From: Marinomonas piezotolerans
Lineage (GTDB): Bacteria > Pseudomonadota > Gammaproteobacteria > Pseudomonadales > Marinomonadaceae
Length of the DNA stretch: 64,000 nucleotides
Direction of reading: 5' to 3'
Assembly (NCBI RefSeq): GCF_003362755.1
Contig: NZ_QKRA01000005.1
Coordinates: 1-64,000, forward strand
Shown here in pieces: positions 26,299 through 38,801 of this stretch. Each line of letters starts with the position of its first letter. The first letter of the stretch is position 1. The notes under the pieces are model-generated. The model was given only the letters and a program-made list of their open reading frames with translations, was not told where the DNA came from and did not search any database. Made by a program: the position numbers and the translations under genes.

Positions 26299-26580
26299 TT
26301 TGATGTTTCTAATACTGTGACCGTAAACAGTTCGGTGAGCAAGTTAATGGAACTTAATAACGTTTTATTCCGTGTTTTTACCACATTATTTAGATGTCTA
26401 AATAAAATTATCGATTATTGCCCTCATAATTTATATACACCCTCAGCTATATGCCAAAAATGTGTGGCGCGAAGGCCATCAAAGTTACGACTACAGAAAG
26501 TCCATTTACAATCTATCAAATGCCCTGTCTTTTATTAGAAAGGCTCGTAAACAGCTTTTATCTCATCATGGACATAAAAT
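26299..26580. other. AT-rich intergenic region between lipoprotein gene and sucD terminator
   Basis: This stretch holds the promoter region of the lipoprotein gene on the minus strand. I found no gene, RNA or strong repeat in it. Two short open frames on the plus strand lack ribosome sites and recognisable products. Confidence 0.4.
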
Positions 26581-26584
26581 AAAG

Positions 26585-26613
26585 GAAAAAAAATCCCCGC
26601 ACTTGGCGGGGAT
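26585..26613 (-). terminator. Rho-independent terminator of the sdh-suc operon
   Basis: On the minus strand, an 8-bp stem ATCCCCGC/GCGGGGAT (arms 26606-26613 and 26593-26600, 5-nt loop) is followed by eight T residues (26586-26593). It lies 30 bp after sucD and closes the TCA cluster. Confidence 0.9.
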
Positions 26614-26642
26614 TTTAGTAAATCAAGCAGTTAAGCTATCGC

Positions 26643-27515
26643 TTACCAGCCAGTGATCTCTTTAAGACCGGCACCGATATCCGCTAAAGAGCGAACCGTT
26701 TTAACACCTGCGTCTTGTAGTGCTGCGAATTTCTCATCAGCAGTACCTTTACCACCAGAGATGATCGCACCAGCATGACCCATACGCTTACCAGCTGGAG
26801 CGGTTACACCAGCGATGTAAGATACAACAGGCTTAGTTACGTTTGCTTTGATGTAAGCAGCCGCTTCTTCTTCTGCAGTACCACCGATCTCACCGATCAT
26901 AACGATCGCTTCAGTTTGAGGATCGTTTTGGAACATTTCTAATACGTCAATGAAGTTAGTGCCTGGGATTGGGTCACCACCGATACCAACACAAGTAGAT
27001 TGACCGAAGCCCGCGTCAGTCGTTTGCTTAACAGCTTCATAAGTCAAAGTACCAGAACGAGAAACGATACCTACTTTACCTGGCAAATGAATATGACCAG
27101 GCATGATACCAATTTTACACTCTCCAGGAGTGATAACACCCGGACAGTTAGGGCCAATCAAACGCACACCTAACTCGTCGCACTTAACTTTACAGTCAAG
27201 CATATCAAGCGTAGGAACGCCTTCAGTGATACAAACGATAAGTTTGATACCAGCGTTCGCTGCTTCAAGGATAGAGTCCTTAACAAACGGTGCTGGTACG
27301 TAGATAACAGATGCTTCTGCACCAGTTGTTTCTACGGCTTCTTTTACTGTGTTGAACACAGGTAGGCCAAGGTGAGTTTGACCACCTTTACCTGGCGTTA
27401 CACCGCCAACCATTTTAGTACCGTAAGCAATCGCTTGCTCAGAGTGGAAAGTACCTTGGCCGCCAGTGAAACCTTGACAGATTACTTTAGTATCTTTGTT
27501 GATTAAAACAGACAT
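26643..27515 (-). CDS. sucD: Succinyl-CoA ligase, alpha subunit
   Basis: With SucC it interconverts succinyl-CoA and succinate with nucleotide triphosphate formation. At 290 residues it is full length. The CoA-binding Rossmann part starts [16 protein letters not shown] (11-26); the phospho-histidine is H247 in KRMGHAGAI. It starts 2 bp after the sucC stop, with GGAGGG inside the sucC end as ribosome site. It is the last gene of the operon, before a strong terminator. Confidence 0.97.
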   Translation of the reverse strand: MSVLINKDTKVICQGFTGGQGTFHSEQAIAYGTKMVGGVTPGKGGQTHLGLPVFNTVKEAVETTGAEASVIYVPAPFVKDSILEAANAGIKLIVCITEGVPTLDMLDCKVKCDELGVRLIGPNCPGVITPGECKIGIMPGHIHLPGKVGIVSRSGTLTYEAVKQTTDAGFGQSTCVGIGGDPIPGTNFIDVLEMFQNDPQTEAIVMIGEIGGTAEEEAAAYIKANVTKPVVSYIAGVTAPAGKRMGHAGAIISGGKGTADEKFAALQDAGVKTVRSLADIGAGLKEITGW

Positions 27516-27517
27516 TA

Positions 27518-28684
27518 TTATTTGCCCTCCGCAGCTTTAACAACTTGTTCAGCTGCGTCTTTCAGACTTGTTGCAGCGATGATGTCTAGGCCAGAATTAG
27601 CAAGAACTTCACGGCCTTTCTCTGCGTTTGTACCTTCAAGACGTACAACAACTGGCACTTTAACACCAACTTGCTCTACCGCTCCGATAATACCTTCTGC
27701 GATCATGTCACAACGAACGATACCACCAAAGATGTTAACCAATACCGCTTTAACATTGCTGTCAGAAAGGATGATTTTGAATGCTTCTGCTACACGCTCT
27801 TTCGTCGCGCCGCCACCTACGTCTAGGAAGTTGGCTGGCTTGCCGCCGTGTAGGTTTACGATGTCCATAGTACCCATTGCTAGGCCTGCACCGTTTACCA
27901 TGCAACCAACGTTACCGTCTAGTGCAACGTAGTTAAGCTCCCATTGAGCCGCATGTGCTTCACGCTCATCTTCTTGAGACGGATCGTGGAACTCCTGCAT
28001 TTTTTTCTGACGGTAAACAGCGTTGCTATCGATGTTGATCTTACCGTCAAGGCAGTGAAGATTACCTTCATCAGTAATTACTAGAGGGTTGATTTCTAGT
28101 AGTGCGAAGTCGTTGTCGTGGAACATTTGAGACAAACCAAGGAAGATCTTAGTGAACTGCTTGATTTGAGTTGGGTTTAAGCCCATTTTGAACGCCATTT
28201 CGCGCGCTTGGTAAGGCTGAGCACCAACCAATGGATCGATTTCTGCTTTGTGGATTAGCTCAGGAGTTTCCTCAGCTACTTTCTCGATCTCAACGCCACC
28301 TTCAGTAGACGCCATAAATACAACGCGACGTGTAGAACGGTCTACTACTGCACCTAGGTACAATTCGTTAGCGATGTCTGTGCATGACTCAACCAAGATC
28401 TTAGCAACAGGCTGACCGTTTTCGTCAGTTTGATACGTTACAAGGTTCTTACCTAACCAGTTTGCAGCGAATGCAGATACTTCTTCGTGAGAATCTACAA
28501 GCTTAACGCCGCCTGCTTTACCACGACCACCAGCATGCACTTGAGCTTTAACAACCCACTTGTCACCACCAATTTTCTTCGCTGCTTCCACGGCCTCTTC
28601 TGGCGTGTCTACTGCGTACCCTTTAGATACTGGCAGGCCATATTCAGCGAAAAGCTGTTTAGCCTGATATTCATGTAGGTTCAT
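27518..28684 (-). CDS. sucC: Succinyl-CoA ligase, beta subunit
   Basis: A 388-residue ATP-grasp subunit: [19 protein letters not shown] start, [15 protein letters not shown] at about 46-60, and the C-terminal ligase domain with [17 protein letters not shown]. Gate-loop residues that decide ATP or GTP use were not resolved. It is separated from lpd by 84 bp that contain an 18-bp palindrome. Confidence 0.97.
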   Translation of the reverse strand: MNLHEYQAKQLFAEYGLPVSKGYAVDTPEEAVEAAKKIGGDKWVVKAQVHAGGRGKAGGVKLVDSHEEVSAFAANWLGKNLVTYQTDENGQPVAKILVESCTDIANELYLGAVVDRSTRRVVFMASTEGGVEIEKVAEETPELIHKAEIDPLVGAQPYQAREMAFKMGLNPTQIKQFTKIFLGLSQMFHDNDFALLEINPLVITDEGNLHCLDGKINIDSNAVYRQKKMQEFHDPSQEDEREAHAAQWELNYVALDGNVGCMVNGAGLAMGTMDIVNLHGGKPANFLDVGGGATKERVAEAFKIILSDSNVKAVLVNIFGGIVRCDMIAEGIIGAVEQVGVKVPVVVRLEGTNAEKGREVLANSGLDIIAATSLKDAAEQVVKAAEGK

Positions 28685-28738
28685 TTAATTATTCCGCTCA
28701 TCTTAATGATTGACATAAGCTCTGTCCGTAGACAGATA

Positions 28739-28756
28739 TGCCGACGTACGTCGGCA
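28739..28756 (-). promoter_or_regulatory. Perfect palindrome between lpd and sucC
   Basis: TGCCGACGTACGTCGGCA is an 18-bp perfect palindrome, 12 bp after the lpd stop. It lacks a T-run, so it is more likely an mRNA stabiliser or processing site than a terminator. A similar perfect hairpin lies between sucB and lpd. Confidence 0.5.
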
Positions 28757-28768
28757 AATCGAATTTCT

Positions 28769-30256
<1,488 letters not shown>

Positions 30257-30288
30257 TCACTCATACACCTAAAAGTGGGTGCAAATAC

Positions 30289-31806
30289 TTAGATTTCAAG
30301 CAGCAGACGTGCTGGATCTTCTAGTAAATCCTTGATGGTAACAAGGAACTGCACCGCTTCTTTACCGTCGATCATACGGTGATCGTATGAAAGAGCTAAG
30401 TACATCATAGGCTGGATCACAACCTGACCATCAACAGCCATAGGACGCTCTTGAATCTTGTGCATACCCAAAATAGCTGTTTGAGGTGGGTTCAAAATAG
30501 GCGTCGACATTAATGAGCCAAAGATACCACCGTTTGTGATGGTAAACGTACCGCCTTGCATATCGTCCATACCAAGCTTGCCATCACGGCCGCGTACTGC
30601 GAAGTCCATAATATTGGATTCGATGTCCGCAAGCCCCATCGCTTCGGTGTTACGAAGAACAGGTACCATTAAGCCACGGTTAGTTGACACTGCCACACCG
30701 ATATCTTGGTAACCATGGTAAACCATATCGTTACCATCAATAGAAGCATTGACTGCAGGATAGCGCTTGAGTGCTTCTGTAGCCGCTTTTACAAAGAACG
30801 ACATAAAGCCAAGTTTGGTGCCATTATGAGTCTTTTGGAACAAATCTTTGTACTTTTTACGAAGCTCCATGACAGGGCCCATGTTTACTTCGTTGTACGT
30901 TGTTAGCATCGCTGCCGTTTGCTGAGCTTCAACAAGACGTTTAGCAATGGTTGCGCGAAGACGCGTCATAGGAACGCGTTTTTCAACACGACCGTCTGCA
31001 CCCAACGCAGGCATAGATGCTGCTGGCGCAGGTGCCGCAGCTGGAGCAGAAGCAGGTTTGTTTTTAGAGGCTGCTTCAACGTCTTCCTTAGTGATTCGAC
31101 CGCCTTTACCTGTTCCTTTTACTTGAGAAGCAGATAAACCTGCTTCAGCAAGCGCTTTACGCGCTGCAGGGCCAGCAACACCATCTTCATCGCTTGACTC
31201 TTCAGATGCTGCCGCTTGAGATGCTTCAGCAGGTGCGTCAGATGAACTTGCTTCTCCACCCACAGCAAAGTTTGCAAGAACTTCTTCACTTAGTACTGTA
31301 TCGCCTTCAGCTTTAACAATATCTGCGATTACGCCGTCTGCTGGTGCGACCACTTCAAGAACGACTTTGTCCGTTTCAATGTCAACAATATGGTCGTCGC
31401 GCTTACACGCTTCACCAGGTTGTTTATGCCACGCTGCAACCGTACCATCCGCAACAGACTCAGGGAAAGTCGGTGCTTTCACTTGTACAGTCTCTTTGGC
31501 TTTTGATTCAGATGCCGGAGCGGCTTCTTTTTTCGGCGCAGACTCTGCAGGCTTCTCAGACGCTGAAGCACCTGAATCAAATACCGCAAGTACTTCTTCA
31601 CTTAGTACGATATCGCCTTCCGCTTTTTTAATTTCTTTTAGAACGCCGTCCGCAGGTGCGACAACTTCTAAAACAACTTTATCAGTTTCAATATCAACAA
31701 TATGCTCATCGCGTTTACACGCTTCACCTGGTTGTTTGTGCCAAGTTGCAACAGTTCCGTCCGCTACAGACTCTGGAAAAGTAGGTGCTTTGATTTCGAT
31801 ACTCAT
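30289..31806 (-). CDS. sucB: 2-oxoglutarate dehydrogenase E2 (dihydrolipoyl succinyltransferase) with two lipoyl domains
   Basis: Core enzyme of the 2-oxoglutarate dehydrogenase complex. The 505 residues hold two near-identical lipoyl domains (1-77 with K43, 107-181 with K147, each in ETDKVVLEV). An acidic/Ala linker follows, then a peripheral subunit-binding domain at about 210-246, a Pro/Ala linker, and the acyltransferase with Y-D-H-R-M-I-D-G near the C-terminus. E. coli SucB has about 405 residues and one lipoyl domain, so this one carries an extra copy. Cotranscribed between sucA and lpd. Confidence 0.96.
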   Translation of the reverse strand: MSIEIKAPTFPESVADGTVATWHKQPGEACKRDEHIVDIETDKVVLEVVAPADGVLKEIKKAEGDIVLSEEVLAVFDSGASASEKPAESAPKKEAAPASESKAKETVQVKAPTFPESVADGTVAAWHKQPGEACKRDDHIVDIETDKVVLEVVAPADGVIADIVKAEGDTVLSEEVLANFAVGGEASSSDAPAEASQAAASEESSDEDGVAGPAARKALAEAGLSASQVKGTGKGGRITKEDVEAASKNKPASAPAAAPAPAASMPALGADGRVEKRVPMTRLRATIAKRLVEAQQTAAMLTTYNEVNMGPVMELRKKYKDLFQKTHNGTKLGFMSFFVKAATEALKRYPAVNASIDGNDMVYHGYQDIGVAVSTNRGLMVPVLRNTEAMGLADIESNIMDFAVRGRDGKLGMDDMQGGTFTITNGGIFGSLMSTPILNPPQTAILGMHKIQERPMAVDGQVVIQPMMYLALSYDHRMIDGKEAVQFLVTIKDLLEDPARLLLEI

Positions 31807-31837
31807 TTTTTACCCTTATCTCTGACAGGCAATGGTG

Positions 31838-34675
31838 CTAGCCGACAATTGCGTCGTTAACCAGCGCTTCTTGTTCTTCAACGTGTACAGACATGTAACC
31901 AGCAGCAGGTGCAGCTGACGAAATACGTCCAGCAAAACGAATTTTCAACTGTGGATACAATTTCTCTAGTACACGATTCATACGGTGACGGTTTGCATGC
32001 CAAGCACCTTGGTTCTTAGGTTCTTCTTGACACCAAACTAGCTCTTCAACATTTTTGTACGGTTCCAACGCAGCTTCAAAGTCTGCATATGGGAACGGGT
32101 ACAATTGCTCAAGACGGACAATAGCAACATCTTCTTTTTCTAGTTCTTCGCGACGGTTATAAAGGTCGTAGTAAACTTTGCCACTACAGATTACAACGCG
32201 CTTAACTTTTTCAGGCTGGATGCTTTCTAATGACTCAGGCAAAACTGTTTTAAAGCTACCTTCAGATAAATCTTCCAATGTAGACACTGCTTGCTTGTGA
32301 CGTAGCAGGCTCTTCGGAGACATAATGACCAATGGACGTCGCATCGGGCGAATCGCTTGTCGGCGCAATATGTGGAAAATTTGCGAAGGCGTAGTCGGTA
32401 CACATACTTGGATATTGTACTCTGCACACAACTGCATGAAGCGCTCTAGGCGTGCAGAGGAATGCTCTGGTCCTTGCCCTTCATAACCGTGCGGCAGCAG
32501 CATAGTCAAACCACACAAGCGGCCCCATTTATGCTCACCACTCGTAATGAACTGGTCTATAACGACTTGAGCGCCGTTTGCAAAATCCCCGAACTGAGCT
32601 TCCCAAATAACCAAACCTTTCGGTGAAGTAGTTGAGTAACCATATTCAAAAGCCAGAACAGCTTCTTCTGAAAGATAAGAATCATACAGATCAAGCTTAG
32701 GTTGATCTTCCGATATGTGTTTCAGAGGGATGTAAGTACTACCATCTTTTTGACTGTGTACTACAGCATGGCGATGAGAGAACGTACCGCGACCTGAGTC
32801 TTGACCTGTGATACGAATTGGGTAGCCTTGCTCAAGCAACGTACCGAACGCTAGTGTTTCTGCGTATCCCCAATTCAAAGGCATAGCACCCGCTGTCATT
32901 TTATTACGATCTTCATAGATCTTCATAACCTGACGCTGAACAACCACACCATCAGGAACAGTCGTTAACTTCTTAGCAACTTCCTGAAGCTTCGCAAGTG
33001 GATAAGACGTATCACCTGCGTCTGTCCATTCGACCCCTAAATAAGGTTTCCAATCAACAAATAACTCAGAATTCGACTCTAAAACGAGGCTTTTCGCGAC
33101 ATGGCGACCGTTATCAAGATCTGCGCGGTTTTCGTTAACTAACTGGTCCGAGTCCTCTTGTGTCAAGACTCCTTCACTAACAAGCTGATCTGCGTACTTT
33201 GTACGAGTCGTTTTTAGCTTGCTAATAATCTTGTACATTAGCGGCTGTGTGCCCGAAGGTTCGTCAGTCTCGTTGTGACCACGGCGACGGTAACAAACTA
33301 AGTCGATTACGATGTCGCGACCGAATTCATAACGGTAATCCAACGCTAATTGCGTAACAAATAAAACAGCTTCTGGATCATCACCATTCACGTGAATAAT
33401 CGGCGCTTGAATCATCTTAGCGACGTCAGTTGCGTACTCTGTCGAGCGAGCGTCTTCTTGACGGTTTGTCGTAAAACCAACCTGGTTATTAACGACGATA
33501 TGTACCGTACCACCAGTGCGATATGCGCGTGTTTGAGACATCTGGAATGTCTCCATAACAACACCCTGCCCCGCGAACGCGGCATCACCATGGATAGAAA
33601 TCGGTACGACTGTTTTACCAGTTTTATCTTCACGTCGATCTTGACGAGCCCGTACTGACCCTTCGACAACTGGCGATACGATTTCAAGGTGGGAAGGGTT
33701 AAACGCAAGAACCGTGTGTACCTCACCGCCCGCCGTCATAACATTGGACGAGAAACCTTGGTGATACTTCACGTCACCAGACGTATTCACCAGTTTCTTA
33801 CCTTCGAACTCGTCGAAGAGATCCTGTGGGTTCTTACCTAGCGTATTCACCAACACGTTTAATCGACCACGGTGAGCCATGCCAATCACAACTTCCTTGG
33901 CACCAAGGGCACCAGATCGCTGGATAAGTTCATTCACCATAGGAATCAAACTCTCACCACCTTCCAAACCAAAGCGCTTCGCACCTGGGTAACGGCTAGC
34001 AAGATATTTCTCTAGGCCTTCAGCAGCAGTCAATCGCTCTAATAAAGCTTTACGTGTTTCTGGTGAGTACTCTGGACGAGAGCGTACAGACTCAACACGT
34101 TGCTGCAACCAAGCTTTCTCTTGGGTGTCAACAATGTGCATAAACTCGTAGCCAATAGAGCCGCAGTACGTCTTCTCTAACTCAGACACGATATCTTTTA
34201 GCGGCATCGTATCTTGATTAAAGAATAACGACCCAGTTTTAAACTGAGTGTCTAGATCTGCGCCTGTAAGCTGGTGATAACCTAAATCCAGATCAGCAAC
34301 CCTATCGCGCTTTTGTAGGCCCAGAGGGTCCAAACTCGAGTGCTGATGACCGCGAACGCGGTAGGCATTGATTAGCTGAAGGACATTGATTTGTTTTTGC
34401 TCATGTTCTGAGCTGGCTGCGGGACCTGTAGCAACAGGAACATTGCGGAACTTGTTTTTACCAAGCTCTAAGAATTGTTGTTGAATAACAGAGTGTGGGA
34501 GATCAGTTGACTGCGACTCACTTATTCTAGGCAACTGGTCAAAACATTTCCGCCATTCTTCGGATACTGAGTTGGGGTCAACTAAGTAGCTTTCAAACAG
34601 CCCCTCAACGTATTCAAGGTTGCCCCCTGAAAAGTGAGAAGTGCTCCATAGCAACTCCATCAAACTTTCGTGCAT
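31838..34675 (-). CDS. sucA: 2-oxoglutarate dehydrogenase E1
   Basis: Thiamine-diphosphate-dependent decarboxylating subunit, 945 residues, family length. The N-terminal segment with S-F-x-Y-V-E-x-L-F-type E2-binding motif is present (LEYVEGLFESYLVDPNSV, about 20-37). Also seen are GMAHRGRLNVL, IHGDAAFAGQGVV of the cofactor site, and the transketolase-like C-terminal part (GQDSGRGTFSHRHAV). It lies 31 bp ahead of sucB. A 356-bp gap to sdhB may hold a separate promoter. Confidence 0.97.
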   Translation of the reverse strand: MHESLMELLWSTSHFSGGNLEYVEGLFESYLVDPNSVSEEWRKCFDQLPRISESQSTDLPHSVIQQQFLELGKNKFRNVPVATGPAASSEHEQKQINVLQLINAYRVRGHQHSSLDPLGLQKRDRVADLDLGYHQLTGADLDTQFKTGSLFFNQDTMPLKDIVSELEKTYCGSIGYEFMHIVDTQEKAWLQQRVESVRSRPEYSPETRKALLERLTAAEGLEKYLASRYPGAKRFGLEGGESLIPMVNELIQRSGALGAKEVVIGMAHRGRLNVLVNTLGKNPQDLFDEFEGKKLVNTSGDVKYHQGFSSNVMTAGGEVHTVLAFNPSHLEIVSPVVEGSVRARQDRREDKTGKTVVPISIHGDAAFAGQGVVMETFQMSQTRAYRTGGTVHIVVNNQVGFTTNRQEDARSTEYATDVAKMIQAPIIHVNGDDPEAVLFVTQLALDYRYEFGRDIVIDLVCYRRRGHNETDEPSGTQPLMYKIISKLKTTRTKYADQLVSEGVLTQEDSDQLVNENRADLDNGRHVAKSLVLESNSELFVDWKPYLGVEWTDAGDTSYPLAKLQEVAKKLTTVPDGVVVQRQVMKIYEDRNKMTAGAMPLNWGYAETLAFGTLLEQGYPIRITGQDSGRGTFSHRHAVVHSQKDGSTYIPLKHISEDQPKLDLYDSYLSEEAVLAFEYGYSTTSPKGLVIWEAQFGDFANGAQVVIDQFITSGEHKWGRLCGLTMLLPHGYEGQGPEHSSARLERFMQLCAEYNIQVCVPTTPSQIFHILRRQAIRPMRRPLVIMSPKSLLRHKQAVSTLEDLSEGSFKTVLPESLESIQPEKVKRVVICSGKVYYDLYNRREELEKEDVAIVRLEQLYPFPYADFEAALEPYKNVEELVWCQEEPKNQGAWHANRHRMNRVLEKLYPQLKIRFAGRISSAAPAAGYMSVHVEEQEALVNDAIVG

Positions 34676-35031
34676 TCTCGATCACCCTTTTATGTTCGAG
34701 CTAGCTATCACAAAACGCGATAACTCATGTTTTGTCTTGCTGACTACATCTAAATCGATAAAAGCCAGATTATTTTTTCTTTCACCTTACTACACACAAA
34801 CAGCCCTATTCTAAAGCACTAAAAAGATTGCTTTTAGTGTAAAAACAGCACTAATTGTGTTTTTTTCGAGGTCTAAACGAGTTTAGCCACGAAACATTAA
34901 AATTCTGCACAGTATAGTTTTAGTTCTCGGGTTTGTGCGAGAGAACGCAAAATGGCGACAATGAACAAATCAAAGTCGCCTTTCTGCAAATCAACTCATG
35001 CATTTGTATGCATAATGCAATGGTCTATCCA
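34676..35031 (-). promoter_or_regulatory. sdhB-sucA intergenic region with two hairpins
   Basis: In this 356-bp region, GGCGAC (34954-34959) pairs with GTCGCC (34975-34980), followed on the minus strand by ATTTTG. GTTCTC (34923-34928) pairs with GAGAAC (34941-34946). Together they look like a partial terminator after sdhB. The AT-rich remainder next to sucA probably carries a sucA promoter. No open frame seen. Confidence 0.45.
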
Positions 35032-35736
35032 TCAGGTAGCACGCTGTAAAAGCATAGAACGGATACTACCGATTGCCTTTGTAGGGTTTAACCCTTTTGG
35101 ACAAACGTTGACACAGTTCATGATACCGTGACAACGGAAGACACTGAATGGGTCATCCAAATCACCTAGTCGCTCTTGCGTTGCAGTATCGCGGCTATCG
35201 GCAAGGAAACGATATGCTTGAAGTAAACCGGACGGACCAACAAACTTATCTGGATTCCACCAGAAAGAAGGACACGCCGTTGAACAACAAGCACATAGAA
35301 TGCACTCGTATAGTCCATCAAGTTTTTCACGATCTTCAGGACTCTGGAGACGCTCGATAGCTGGTGCTGGAGTATCGTTAATCAAGAAAGGTTTGATTTT
35401 CTCATACTGTTTATAGAACTGCCCCATATCTACGACAAGATCACGTACTACTGGTAGGCCAGGTAGTGGACGCAGCACTAGTTTATTACCTTTTGCAGCA
35501 ACAGACACTGGAGTAATACAAGCCAAGCCATTTTTTCCGGACATATTCATGCCGTCTGAGCCACATACGCCTTCTCGGCATGAGCGTCGGTAGGATATGC
35601 TTGGGTCTTTTGCTTTCAAAAGGTTCAGAACATCAAGCACCATCAGGTCCTTACCTGCTGGTAGCTCAATTTCATAATCCTGCATGTAAGGAGCGTCGTC
35701 CTTCTCAGGATTGTAACGATAGATACTAACTAACAT
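35032..35736 (-). CDS. sdhB: Succinate dehydrogenase iron-sulfur subunit
   Basis: Electron-transfer subunit of complex II. The cysteine sets for three clusters are visible: SCREGVCGSDGMNMSG for [2Fe-2S], then CILCACCSTACPSFWW and CHGIMNCVNVCPKG for [4Fe-4S] and [3Fe-4S]. The ATG at 35736 (M-L-V-S-I-Y-R-Y) has AAGGAG at 8 nt and matches the family start. The ATG two codons earlier would be only 2 nt from it. It follows sdhA by 6 bp or more in sdhCDAB order. Confidence 0.96.
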   Translation of the reverse strand: MLVSIYRYNPEKDDAPYMQDYEIELPAGKDLMVLDVLNLLKAKDPSISYRRSCREGVCGSDGMNMSGKNGLACITPVSVAAKGNKLVLRPLPGLPVVRDLVVDMGQFYKQYEKIKPFLINDTPAPAIERLQSPEDREKLDGLYECILCACCSTACPSFWWNPDKFVGPSGLLQAYRFLADSRDTATQERLGDLDDPFSVFRCHGIMNCVNVCPKGLNPTKAIGSIRSMLLQRAT

Positions 35737-35748
35737 TGACATAACTCC

Positions 35749-37521
35749 TTAGTATGAACGCACTTTTGGTGGGAAAGCTTCCATAGTTTTAGGCGCGAAA
35801 TTGACATCTCGCTTGGTCACTTTCTTATCAGCTGGATGGAATAATGAGTGTTTTAGCCAATTCTCATCATCACGTTCAGTAAAGTCATTACGTGCATGAG
35901 CACCGCGACTCTCTTTACGGAACTCCGCAGGGATTGCCGTAGCCTCTGCAACCTCTAGCAAGTTCTCAAGCTCAAGTGCCTCAATACGCGCTGTATTGAA
36001 AGCCTGACTCTTATCTTCAAGATGCAAATTTTCTACGCGCTTACGAATCTCTTTAAGCTGCTCTAGACCTTTTTGCATAGAATCACCTTCACGGAATACC
36101 CCGAAGTACAGCTGCATCACTTTCTGCAACTCATCTCGGACCTCAGCAACTGACTCACCGCCCGTAGTACTGTTCAAGCGGTTTAATCGAGCCATGGCTT
36201 TGTCGATATCAGTATCCGTAGCATCCAAAGATTCGAAACCTTCGTCCAAGGATTTTTTAACTTGCAAACCAACTGCACGACCAAATACCACCAAGTCTAG
36301 TAGCGAGTTGCCACCAAGACGGTTAGCTCCGTGAACGGACACACATGCTATTTCACCACATGCATACAATCCAGGAATAACTTGGTCTTCGCCAGCTTCA
36401 TTTTGCGTCAACGCTTGCCCGCCAACATTCGTTGGTACACCACCCATCATGTAATGACAAGTCGGAACAACTGGAATTGGCTCTTTAACTGGGTCTACGT
36501 GTGCAAAAGTACGTGACAACTCAAGAATCCCAGGCAGACGTTTATTTAAAGTATCTTCACCTAGATGGTCAAGCTTAAGCAGTACATGGTCGCCGTTTTC
36601 TCCACAACCACGTCCTTCTAGTATTTCAAGGATCATCGAACGCGCAACGACGTCGCGGCCCGCCAAATCTTTCGCGTTCGGAGCATAACGCTCCATGAAG
36701 CGCTCACCGTCTTTATTGATTAGGTAACCACCTTCACCACGACAACCTTCAGTTACAAGAGTACCTGCACCATATATACCAGTTGGGTGGAACTGCCACA
36801 TTTCCATATCTTGCATCGGTACGCCAGCGCGAAGCGCCATACCGACACCGTCACCCGTGTTAATGTGCGCATTCGTAGTAGACTGGTATATACGGCCAGC
36901 ACCACCTGTTGCAAGAACAGTCGCTTTCGCTTTCATGTAGACAGTTTCGCCTGTCTCTACACAAATCACTACAGCACCTACAACAGCTCCATCAGCATTT
37001 TTCACCAGATCCGTCGCATACCATTCGTTAAAGAATGTAGTGCCACCTTTAAGGTTTGCTTGATATAGAGTATGCAACAAAGCATGGCCAGTACGGTCTG
37101 CTGCCGCACAAGTTCTAGCTGCCTGACCACCTTTACCAAAGTCTTTAGACTGACCACCGAAAGGTCGCTGATAGATACGACCATTTTCCTTACGTGAGAA
37201 AGGCAGCCCCATATGTTCAAGTTCAAATACAGCTTGAGGGCCAACTGAACACATATATTCGATTGCGTCTTGGTCACCGATGTAATCTGACCCCTTAACG
37301 GTGTCATACATGTGCCAGCGCCAATCATCATTAGGGTCTTCACTTGCTATTGCACAAGTAATACCACCTTGTGCTGAAACAGTATGTGAGCGGGTTGGAA
37401 ACACCTTAGTGACACATGCTGTATTTAAACCAGACTCCGTCAACTGAAGGGCTGCACGCATACCTGCACCGCCGCCGCCAATAACAATGGCATCAAAAGA
37501 GATTGTACGAATATTAGCCAT
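35749..37521 (-). CDS. sdhA: Succinate dehydrogenase flavoprotein subunit
   Basis: Oxidises succinate to fumarate with covalently bound FAD. The 590 residues carry the dinucleotide motif [10 protein letters not shown] (15-24), the FAD-linking H46 in [11 protein letters not shown], the HPTGIYGAG active-site stretch and R-G-A-H-A-R-x-D-F near residue 545. Normal length. It lies 3 bp after sdhD. Confidence 0.97.
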   Translation of the reverse strand: MANIRTISFDAIVIGGGGAGMRAALQLTESGLNTACVTKVFPTRSHTVSAQGGITCAIASEDPNDDWRWHMYDTVKGSDYIGDQDAIEYMCSVGPQAVFELEHMGLPFSRKENGRIYQRPFGGQSKDFGKGGQAARTCAAADRTGHALLHTLYQANLKGGTTFFNEWYATDLVKNADGAVVGAVVICVETGETVYMKAKATVLATGGAGRIYQSTTNAHINTGDGVGMALRAGVPMQDMEMWQFHPTGIYGAGTLVTEGCRGEGGYLINKDGERFMERYAPNAKDLAGRDVVARSMILEILEGRGCGENGDHVLLKLDHLGEDTLNKRLPGILELSRTFAHVDPVKEPIPVVPTCHYMMGGVPTNVGGQALTQNEAGEDQVIPGLYACGEIACVSVHGANRLGGNSLLDLVVFGRAVGLQVKKSLDEGFESLDATDTDIDKAMARLNRLNSTTGGESVAEVRDELQKVMQLYFGVFREGDSMQKGLEQLKEIRKRVENLHLEDKSQAFNTARIEALELENLLEVAEATAIPAEFRKESRGAHARNDFTERDDENWLKHSLFHPADKKVTKRDVNFAPKTMEAFPPKVRSY

Positions 37522-37524
37522 TAC

Positions 37525-37878
37525 TTATAGCCCCCAAAGAACCTGAACACCCCAAACAACATAGATGAACATCACCAAGCCGCATAGAGATTGAAAGAAG
37601 AAACGAACACCAGTGGCTTTTAGATAGTCAGTAGAAATAGACCACAAGCCAATCCATGAGTGAATACCGATAGACAACAACGTCAGCAAGCTAAATACAC
37701 GCATCGCTGTAGATTCAAATAACGCGCTCCACTGATCGTATGTTAGATCAGGATTCAATAGCAAATATCCGATAATGAAGATGCTATAGGCGGACAATAC
37801 AACCGCTGATATACGCTGCATCATCCAATCATAAAGACCTGATCGGCCAAAACTAGTAATTTGAGTTACCATACCCAC
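37525..37878 (-). CDS. sdhD: Succinate dehydrogenase membrane anchor subunit
   Basis: A 117-residue protein with three membrane helices. The SdhD motif Y-D-W-M-M-Q-R (16-22) takes part in the quinone site, and a haem-side H-S-W-I-G segment lies near residue 72. It overlaps the end of sdhC by 13 bp, indicating coupled translation. Confidence 0.93.
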   Translation of the reverse strand: MGMVTQITSFGRSGLYDWMMQRISAVVLSAYSIFIIGYLLLNPDLTYDQWSALFESTAMRVFSLLTLLSIGIHSWIGLWSISTDYLKATGVRFFFQSLCGLVMFIYVVWGVQVLWGL

Positions 37879-38243
37879 ACCCCTACTAATAGAATCAGAA
37901 CAACTGCGATCACGATATTCGCTTTTGCAGCCATGCGGCCACTTTCAAGTTCTTCAAAATGCCCCAAGTCCATAAACAAGTGCTTTACACCTGCCACGAA
38001 GTGGTACATCAACGCGGACACAACTCCCCAGATTATAAATTTCGCAAGAAAATTGTTTTGCAATGTATCTACAACCTGGTCAAAGCCTGCTTGAGAAGAC
38101 AAAGATTTATCGAACGCATAAAACAGAAATGCTAACCCTACAAAAAGAATGATTCCTGTTATACGGTGGAGGATTGAGACAATTGCGGTTACTGGCATTG
38201 ATATTGTAGAAATATCAAGATTGACTGGTCTTTTTTTGTTCAC
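37866..38243 (-). CDS. sdhC: Succinate dehydrogenase cytochrome b556 subunit
   Basis: A 125-residue anchor with three membrane helices and the signature RPVNLDIST near the start, S-I-L-H-R-I-T-G (24-31) at the quinone/haem site, and Y-H-x-x-x-G-x-x-H-L near residue 85. It is first gene of the sdh operon, divergent from gltA across 558 bp. Confidence 0.94.
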   Translation of the reverse strand: MNKKRPVNLDISTISMPVTAIVSILHRITGIILFVGLAFLFYAFDKSLSSQAGFDQVVDTLQNNFLAKFIIWGVVSALMYHFVAGVKHLFMDLGHFEELESGRMAAKANIVIAVVLILLVGVWVW

Positions 38244-38801
38244 GACTCTTTACACCACTTTGTTGATTGAATGGTCAATCAGACCCAAGTTCTATTCTTC
38301 TAACGCCAACTTGGCAGTTAGATTACATAGGCCAACATGAAAATCGCATCGATTTGCAAACGACTACGGTATAACGTTCGACTCAAACCTTATAAATAGC
38401 ATCGGCAAATCAATGAAATCATCGGTGGGCAATTATAGACTAGGGGAAAAACCTAAGACAAATAGACTAGAGCAGGGGTTTACAATGATCACCATTCATA
38501 AAATGAATAGGGTCATAAGCCAAAGCAATAATGGTAGAAAGCCACATATTGACCATAATTCAGTTATAAAATTTAATTGTTAAAATTCAATCACTTAATT
38601 TTACATGGAACAATTAGAGTAAATCGCTGCCTAACGGTTTTGTAGTTAAATTACAAAGAATTCCAAGGAAACTTTCATCAACCAAGAATTTCGGCGCATT
38701 GACTTTATTACCTGTAAGACAGTATTTTTTCCGCACCTTCTGGGCCAGGAGAGTTAAACTCAAGACTCTTTGCCCGGACCAGAGTACGAAGGAGACCAAA
38801 A
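38244..38801. promoter_or_regulatory. Divergent sdhC/gltA control region
   Basis: This 558-bp AT-rich region must contain the promoters of sdhCDAB (minus) and gltA (plus). No open frame of substance is visible. Its length suggests several regulator sites, but I could not assign CRP or ArcA sites with confidence. Confidence 0.6.
38699..38728 (+). promoter_or_regulatory. Candidate sigma-70 promoter of gltA
   Basis: TTGACT (38699-38704) and TATTTT (38723-38728) are spaced by 18 bp, about 75 bp before the gltA start. A small hairpin ACTCT/AGAGT (38765-38769, 38781-38785) precedes the AAGGAG ribosome site (38789-38794). Prediction by eye. Confidence 0.4.

Noticed and set aside
26281..26656. Two overlapping plus-strand frames between the lipoprotein gene and sucD
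   Set aside because: No ribosome sites and no similarity recalled; the second runs through the operon terminator. Treated as noncoding.
28739..28756. Palindrome after lpd as a rho-independent terminator
   Set aside because: No T-run follows on the minus strand and sucCD, needed in stoichiometry with sucAB, lies downstream.
31264..31806. Idea that the duplicated lipoyl region is a frameshifted or chimeric gene
   Set aside because: The frame is continuous, both domains are complete and a proper linker separates them.
32227..33726. Several minus and plus frames inside sucA
   Set aside because: Shadows of a fully conserved gene; no independent signals.
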